Below, piece after piece: positions 10,326-64,000 of a DNA stretch of 64,000 bases. Position 1 is the stretch's first letter. Each line of letters opens with the position of its first letter. A model generated the notes under the pieces. The model was not told the DNA's origin, made no database searches, and worked only from the letters and a program-made list of their open reading frames with translations. The DNA is from Synaphobranchus kaupii (Eukaryota; Chordata; Actinopteri; Anguilliformes; Synaphobranchidae). The DNA lies in the NCBI GenBank assembly GCA_029718625.1, contig CM056380.1, positions 104,289,893 through 104,353,892 of the forward strand, written 5' to 3'. Made by a program: the position numbers and the translations under genes.

Positions 10326-11854
10326 TGTAATGTTCCGCTCCCTTCCTGTTCGTTTTCCGTATTTTCCTGTTTTCCCTCCGTGTCATGTTGGATCCTTTTG
10401 TCCATGTTTTCCCCGCTGCTGCGGACTAGGCGTTTCCTTCCCTGTCTTGTTCGTCTGGTTGTCTTGTCTTACTTCCGCCTTTTCACTCCGTCCCCCCTCG
10501 TTGCATGCATTTCCTCACCTGGTGTTTCGTAATCACTCCCGTTTAATTTCCACACCTGTTCCTTATTTAGTTCTTTCATTAACCTCACTATATATTCCTT
10601 CGGCTGGCTGCCAGTCGGCGCCAGTTCGTTAACTATCGTCATGCGGTGTTAATGCTCGTTGTTTCCCTGGTCGTGTACTACGAACTACTCGCTTGGTTGT
10701 GGGATAAAATCCCCTTACAGCTTTGGTTCCGCTCGTAACTACAGACTGGTAGTTTACCTCCTCGTCAATTCCTGTTGTGCATGCAGCTAACCTGTTTCCC
10801 TTCTCCTCCATCTAACCCAGCTCCCATTCTCCCGTGGCAGTGTTCGTTTCCCCCGTATTCGTTGTGTGTGTTGCGGTACCTCCACCTCCAGCTCGTGTAG
10901 GCTCCGTGTTGGCGTTATACCTGGCTACCCTCCAGTTGTTCCTGTCCGGCCGAAGAAGCCACCTAGTTCTTCGGTTACGGTTCCGGGAGCTCTGGAGACC
11001 AGTCAGCTCCATCCGGACCTACCGCAGCTACGCCACACTACCCAGCCCTGCCGTGCTTCACCAACCACCTACCTGTCAAGCCCTGCACCTCTGTGAGAAC
11101 CTCCCGGTCATTTCCGTGCCTTCCCTTGCACTAATCCCCCTCTGTTTTGTTTTGTTCTGTACCGGTGCAGTCATTCCGGTCCAGTTCCTGTCCTGCCGTA
11201 GTGAGTCGCTCCCCAGCTAGTTCCAGTCCAGTCCAGGTGTGAGTTGTGCACCTACCTGTCCAGTCCAGTTCCGGTTTGGAACAATCCGTTCCTGACTCAG
11301 ATCCCTGTGTGGACCTCCCGGTCCAGTTCCAGTCCAGTCCAGTTCCGGTTTGGAACAAATCCGTTCCAGACCCTGATTCCAGTGTGGACCTCCCGGTCCA
11401 GTTCCAGTCCAGTCCAGTTCCGGTTTGGAACATTCCGTTCCAGACCCCGATTCCAGTGTGGACCTCCCGGTCCAGTTCCAGTCCAGTCCAGTTCCGGTTT
11501 GGAGCAAATCCGTTCCAGACCCTGATTCCTGTGTGGACCTCCCGGTCCAGTTCCAGTCCAGTCCAGTTCCGGTTTGGAACATTCCGTTCCAGACCCTGAT
11601 TCCTGTGTGGACCTCCCGGTCCAGTTCCAGTCCAGTCCAGTTCCGGCTTGGAACAATACGTTCCAGACCTGCCAACCCAGCTCCGGCTTGGAGCAGCCCG
11701 TTCCGGGCTTCCTAGCATACCCTGTGTGATACTGTGTGTTTGCCATTCCTGTACAGTGTTGGGACTACCCCAACACTTAATTTAATAAACCCCCTTTCTG
11801 TGAATCTGTCTCCTGGTCGTTGCACTTGGGTTCGTTTCGTATCTGGTTCGTAAC
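10326..11854 (+). repeat. 3' LTR of the Gypsy element
   Basis: Same length as the 5' LTR (1529 bp) with four differences seen. It carries the same TATATAT (10589-10595), minisatellite (about 11311-11655) and AATAAA (11784-11789). Confidence 0.93.
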
Positions 11855-12642
11855 TGGTTTCTCCTGTTCTTTTGAAGCTTGGAGATTATTTCTCCTTTCT
11901 CTCTCTCTCCTATTTCCGCTCCCACTCTCCCCATTTCGAGAGTCCGAGTTTTATATTTGTTTCATTCAAGTTCTGAAGGTACCTTATTTATTCTGCTCTC
12001 GCTATAGCCTTTTGCTGTAGTGCTATCTGCTTATTTTCTCTGCCTGGTTTTCTCGTGGCTATCCCTGTTTTTACTAAGGTGTTTATTGTTTGGCTTCTGC
12101 CAGGGAGTTTTATCCCTTCCTTATTATAGTTTTGGCTATAGGATTATTTTTCAGTCGCTGCCCGTTTAACGAGGCCAACCCGTTTACTAGGGTGTTTATT
12201 GTTTGGCGCTACCAGGGATTATTCCCTTTTTCTGTTGTCGCGTTTGGCTCATCGCTATTTTGCCTAAAACCCCTCACAGTTTGTGTTTTCTTTTTTGAAG
12301 TATATTTTTTAAAGCACCATTGCATTACAGTTTGTCATAGGCTGTCTGTTGGAGTGCTTATTTGATAAAAAATAAAATAAAATAAAAAATTCCCACCCCC
12401 TTTTGCTGCAAACTGCAAAATCAAGTCCTATTTGGCGACTGGTTGTTTTACCATTCTTCTACCTGGTTCGCTCAGAGCTAAGTCAATCAAAGTTTATTAG
12501 CTATAAATGAATGCATTGAACAGGTGCCATTGCCCAATAAAGGCACACCTGTCTTGTTTTTCCTGTTTTTTTCCTTTATTGGCAACACTTTACTTGAACC
12601 CTTCAACATAAGGTTGACATAACACTGCCATACACATGACAG
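11855..12642. other. Right flank of the Gypsy element, no gene recognised
   Basis: T/C-rich sequence up to about 12370, then an (AAAAT)n-like tract at 12366-12390 and unremarkable AT-rich DNA. The first part may continue the older LTR-like sequence left of the Gypsy element. Confidence 0.35.
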
Positions 12643-13940
12643 TTTTATTTAGTTATGAAAGAAAATTCAATTAATTAATTTCGTCCACTCTGAGCAATAA
12701 GCATTCCTATAAAATCTGTGCATTTGAAGGGATTCATTAATAACTTCATTTGTTACCTATATGCTTGCCAGCAGATAAAGGGACAAACCAACAGAACTGT
12801 CAATCAAGCCCACTTTGAGAGTGAGTGCCCATCAAGCAGAGGAGCACCAACCATTTTATTAAGTGAGACAAAAATCAAGAGCACATTGTTCAACACAACC
12901 CGTTTCACCTGATTGAATGAATTCAACAAAGTATTTGAGTGCAGACGTCACCAACTACTGCATGTAAATAAGATGGAATCTCATGAGGGCATGCACTTTA
13001 TTTCTTTATTGGCTTGATACTTTTTTAAGGTGAGTTATATACAACAAGATAACAATACATGCACGGGTGGGGAAAGAGTTCTTTAATGGACCTGAAAATA
13101 TTTACCCCGCAAGAATATACTCGCAACAATGTAAACCAGTCCCAGTGCCGAATTTCACTTTTCTAATAGAAAGTAGAAGGATATGTGGTGTGCAATATTA
13201 TTAATATCCCATGTTCTGAAAGTTATACATGCAACACATGAATCTTACCAATGCATTAACTTCAATTTGCATTTGTAATAACTTAAAGAGTAAGCACCAG
13301 ATAATGGACAACTTTTATATTTAGAAACTAGACCGGTATCTAGACAACAATATCAATTTCTTTTTTTAGGTAACTACATGGAAATTATATAAAATTAGCA
13401 AAGTTTATTTAGTTATGAAAGAAAATTCAATACATTCACCTCATCCACTCTGAGCAATACACATTCCTATAAAACCTGTGCATTTCAAACTCACTTTGAG
13501 ACTAAGTGCCCATCAAACAGAGGAGCACCAACTGTTTAGTGAGACAAAAAAAAAGAGCACAATTGTTCTACACAACCGATTTACCCTGATTGAATGAATT
13601 CAGCTGTACCTTTCCAAATCTTTGAACAACTATGTAAATCAGCTGGAATCTCATGAGGACATGCACTTTTTCTTATTTGCTTGATCCTTTTTTAAGGTGA
13701 GTTATATACAAGATAACTATACATTTACAGGTGGGTAAAGAGTTCTATAAGGACCTGTGAAATATTTACTCCTCAAGAATAATACTGGCAACAATGTAAA
13801 GCAGTCACAGTGCCAAATAAAAATTTTCTAATTGAAAGTAGTGTGCAATATCAATAATATCCCATGTTATGAAAGTTAGACATAGTAACACATGAATCCT
13901 ATCAATGCACTAACTTCAATTGGCAGTTGTCATAACTTAA
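12643..13940. repeat. Diverged tandem duplication, two copies of 550-650 bp
   Basis: Sequence starting ttatttagttatgaaagaaa at 12643 recurs near 13406. The order of shared blocks is kept: the ctcatgagg word (12980 and 13651), the gtgagttatatacaa word (13031 and 13697), and the aacacatgaatc word (13233 and 13887). The copies differ by many substitutions and indels, so the duplication is old. Nothing coding is visible in either copy. Confidence 0.75.
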
Positions 13941-14229
13941 AAGTGTTGCATTTAAAGTTAATTTTATACTTCAACAGAATAAAATAGTTATATTTGTTCC
14001 TCAAACACTATGGCCGGAGGGGTGAACTTGTACAGTACCATTCTTATTCTCTTCCCCCTTTCATGTTGGGGAAATGATACCACTGTTAGTGAATTTTCGA
14101 AAGGACTCTGTCTGACTGATGAACTGGAATGACTGAATCTCCTCTGTATAAATGCTTATTTGTTTTCATTTTATTTCAAGGAGGGGGTGGGGATTTATAT
14201 TTTAGATTATATTCTCTAAGGATTGGGTA

Positions 14230-14580
14230 GAACCGTCCCTCATGAACATACCCCCACCTCTCATTCCAATGAGCACAAACTATAAAGGATGTCGTTATGA
14301 AGACACGAGTTACCAAAGATGTTTGAAATTGTGGCTTGCTGAGCACAAAACTGCAATTAGAACTGCTGATTTCGATTATGCTAGGGCAAAACATTATGTT
14401 GAGGCCAATCATGGCACATTGGCTCACCTTCCATGCTTATATTTGTGGGCATTGAATTAACCTACCTCCAAGAGGGGGGGATATTCTCAAAAAACTATCC
14501 CAAAGAGAAATGTATTGGATTTATTCACTTAACCCAATGACCCCTAGTGATAGACTTCTGTCTGAAATGTTTTTTTTTTT
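14230..14580 (+). pseudogene. Penelope-like GIY-YIG endonuclease relic
   Basis: The frame at 14242-14460 contains RCLKLWLAEHKTAIRTADF followed by YARAKHYVEANHG, resembling the conserved helix and RHF-NH block of the GIY-YIG endonuclease at the C-terminus of Penelope-like retroelements. After small frameshifts near 14450-14475, other frames give GIELTYL and then RGGDILKKLSQREMYWIYSL with the LNPMTP tail, the usual end of that domain. The upstream reverse transcriptase is not visible. The assignment rests on motif resemblance. The piece is not translatable as one frame. Confidence 0.55.
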
Positions 14581-16085
14581 GTAATGAGTTTGTGTTGGTG
14601 TTTTTCTATATTGTGCTTTTCAATTAATGGGGTTAATTGATGTTTTTGATATTCCGTATTTATCGTCATTGTTATTTGCTTGTCCAATGTCCATGTACCC
14701 TACTGTTTTACAATAATGCATTAATTGACTAGTACCTATTCAGCAGGTGGTGTTTGTAATTGTTTGCAGCTGTGCACTATGGATTGTATAGATAACCCAT
14801 TCTGACCATGCTTGTATCAGTAAAAATGCCTTAGTATTTTGTTAGGTGTTGACCATTTCATAAATGATATAATAGTTTACCGTCTTATTTTTTTATAATT
14901 GGATGTGTGACCATTCTCTTTTCAGAGATAATTGAGTTTTAAAATACAAAGCCAAAATAGTTAAAGCATGAGAAAAAGGCACTTTGCATTCATATCCAAA
15001 ATCAAGGACCAAATGGGTCAATGAATGACAATTATTCCAAATGAGGAATGTGGAAATATGGAGCTAACTACTAACTCACCATATTGTAAAGAATTTTCAT
15101 GGAAAATTGCTATTTGATTTTTGATAAGACTGCAAATACAAATAAAATATCAATGATCTGTAACGGCGAGATGTTGGAGGAACTGGAGAAAAAGTAGCCA
15201 ATCATACTCACATATTTTGGTAATGCACGTCAATTAAGGAATACTGGGCGAAAAAACTTAGACATGACTAATATTTAAGGTAAAAATAATTAAAAACCCA
15301 ACTGTATTTTTGTTAGCAAATCAACCCATGGAAATCTGTAATAAAGCCTTGTATTTGTTCAGGTTTTAACCATTAAACCATCAAATTTCCAGAAACTGGC
15401 TGACAGAGAAGTTACACTGATGTTCCCCACTTCTGTACATCGCTCTGGATAAGGGTGTCTGCTAAGTGAATGTAAAGCTATGTAATGCAGTCTCCTGGAT
15501 GTCCCCTGAACATCATTGGAAGTCATAAGGAACATTGTAAGGACAGTCTTGGAACATTATTAAATTTTGTTATTTGTGTTTAAAAAATTTTTTAATTGCA
15601 GCTGGTCAGGGAGGATGCCATTATCCTATTGTGTTACCTCCCCTTTGAATGCCAACGAGCTGATTTTCTTTGTTTAAATTACTATTGTTTTGGAAACTGA
15701 ACAGGCGCCTGAACCAGAAATGTGGCATTTCTCCAGCATTACATGTCAATACAGGTTTATCTTTGGAAATTTTTCTCTTTATTCTCATCTCTCTTAATAA
15801 AACAATTGGTGCTCCTCTGCTTTGATGCTCCGTATGTTGCTAAGTGGGTTTGATTGAAAAAGGCTGCTCCTCCACATGCCAGATCCAATACAAACAGAGC
15901 ATCACTCTCACAAACTCTTCTGGAGAGGTTGCAGGTCCTTGTGGAACTTCTTCCCCATCTCTGCACGTAAGCATGATCCACCCACAGCAAGTGACACATT
16001 CTTATTGACAATCATGTGACTGTGGCATTTTTTTATTTGACCCCTCCCTGCTGGAAGCTGGGCAACCACGTGTGCTTGGCAAGAC
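14581..16085. other. Intergenic region upstream of the SAMHD1-like gene
   Basis: No coding sequence is recognised. A diverged SINE/LINE 3'-tail word (gtacatcgctctggataagg) lies at about 15436-15456. A CACGTG box lies near 16069, just upstream of the TATA box. I searched by eye for an interferon-response element (GAAANNGAAA) in the last few hundred bases and did not see a convincing one. Confidence 0.5.
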
Positions 16086-16094
16086 TATATATAA
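16086..16094 (+). promoter_or_regulatory. TATA box of the SAMHD1-like gene
   Basis: TATATATAA lies 79-87 bases upstream of the ATG at 16173, which fits a start of transcription about 30 bases downstream of it (near 16117) and a short 5' leader. It is the only strong TATA word in the preceding few hundred bases in this orientation. Confidence 0.55.
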
Positions 16095-16172
16095 GTATTG
16101 CCTATACACAGCCTAGTATAACCAAGGCATTCTTCGATTGAATTCCCCAAGTTTTTCTGTATATGTATGAGA

Positions 16173-63785
<47,613 letters not shown>

Positions 63786-64000
63786 GTACGGTATATCACA
63801 ACAAAATATATTTTCAATGTACAAAAATGGCAAGTTACTCATACATAGCCTACAAAGTACTCTCAGTAAGTCAGTAATTAAAATTTGCAAAAACTTGGCC
63901 TGCCGTTTAAAGTATTGATATCAAAATGAGGCCAAGTTACAACAAACAATATTGGCTATCGTAGCTCACACAAATTAAATTAGCTCTATTCCAAAGCAAT
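63786..64000. other. Start of intron 8
   Basis: Intronic sequence to the window edge. Nothing recognisable. Confidence 0.7.

Larger units (their letters stand above)
4461..11854 (+). mobile_element. Ty3/Gypsy chromodomain LTR retrotransposon, nearly intact
   Basis: A complete 7.4-kb element: two 1529-bp LTRs beginning TGTAATG and ending TTCGTAAC, gag, pol in the order protease, reverse transcriptase, RNase H, integrase, chromodomain, then a purine tract (10313-10322) just before the 3' LTR. There is no envelope gene. The order and the terminal chromodomain identify a chromovirus-type Metaviridae retrotransposon. I count only four differences between the two LTRs (near 4531, 4782, 4856 and 5871 of the 5' LTR), so the insertion is recent. 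One in-frame stop in pol is the only obvious lesion. The target-site duplication is not clear: the flanks read cagtttt and tggtttc. Confidence 0.93.

Noticed and set aside
15757..16085. Interferon-response element upstream of the SAMHD1-like gene
   Set aside because: I expected one for a restriction factor but saw no convincing GAAANNGAAA element by eye. Only a TATA box and a CACGTG word are clear.

Overview
The window is nuclear DNA of a ray-finned fish. It is AT-rich and intron-rich and carries typical teleost repeats: Sleeping Beauty-type Tc1 ends, ZBED1-like hAT, L2- and Tx1-type LINEs, a chromodomain Ty3/Gypsy element and many MITEs. No prokaryotic or organellar features were seen. The exact species cannot be told from the sequence.

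The one clear host gene is a SAMHD1-like dNTP triphosphohydrolase on the + strand. It begins at about 16173 behind a TATA box and runs past the right edge. I place first exons at 16173-16199 or 16246-16284, then exons at 16391-16551, 16926-17035, 34984-35070, 36228-36343, 50314-50490 and/or 55980-56123, 62609-62697 and 63677-63785. All junctions are GT/AG and all phases agree. The first exon joins directly to the HD-domain core, so the protein has no SAM domain. The metal-binding and catalytic signatures of SAMHD1 (HNRFEHS, CHDLGHGPFSH, a His after WT, and FARD) are present. The gene has been remodelled by duplication: two tandem first exons, a decayed intronic copy of the end of the HD exon, and a tandem duplication of about 4 kb that made two versions of exon 6. 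Those two exon copies differ at about half their codons with almost no synonymous changes and have opposite charge, while the surrounding intron copies are only a few percent diverged. This is the strongest candidate in the window for an undescribed system: exon-level diversification in an antiviral-type enzyme.

Layout. 1-1650: decayed Tx1/L1 LINE. 2645-2914: orphan THAP zinc-finger exon. 4461-11854: complete young Ty3/Gypsy chromovirus-type retrotransposon with a -1 frameshift signal and one in-frame stop in pol. 12643-13940: diverged tandem duplication. 14230-14580: Penelope-type GIY-YIG relic. 16086 onward: SAMHD1-like gene. Its intron 3 (17036-34983) holds a 5.2-kb tandem duplication (18489-23690 and 23737-28936), nested MITEs, an unrecognised 158-aa membrane-protein ORF, and a LINE with both ORFs open in antisense. 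Intron 5 (36344-50313) holds a 1.9-kb non-autonomous DNA transposon, a Tc1 deletion derivative, a 5.7-kb interrupted inverted repeat with a hAT MITE and an L2 LINE inserted in its arms, and another MITE. The exon-6 duplicons occupy about 48590-58350. Intron 6 also carries a structurally intact hAT transposon (59493-62451) with a three-exon transposase.

Most of the 64 kb is therefore mobile DNA layered on one gene. The nesting order can be read in several places from target-site duplications and from comparison of duplicated copies.
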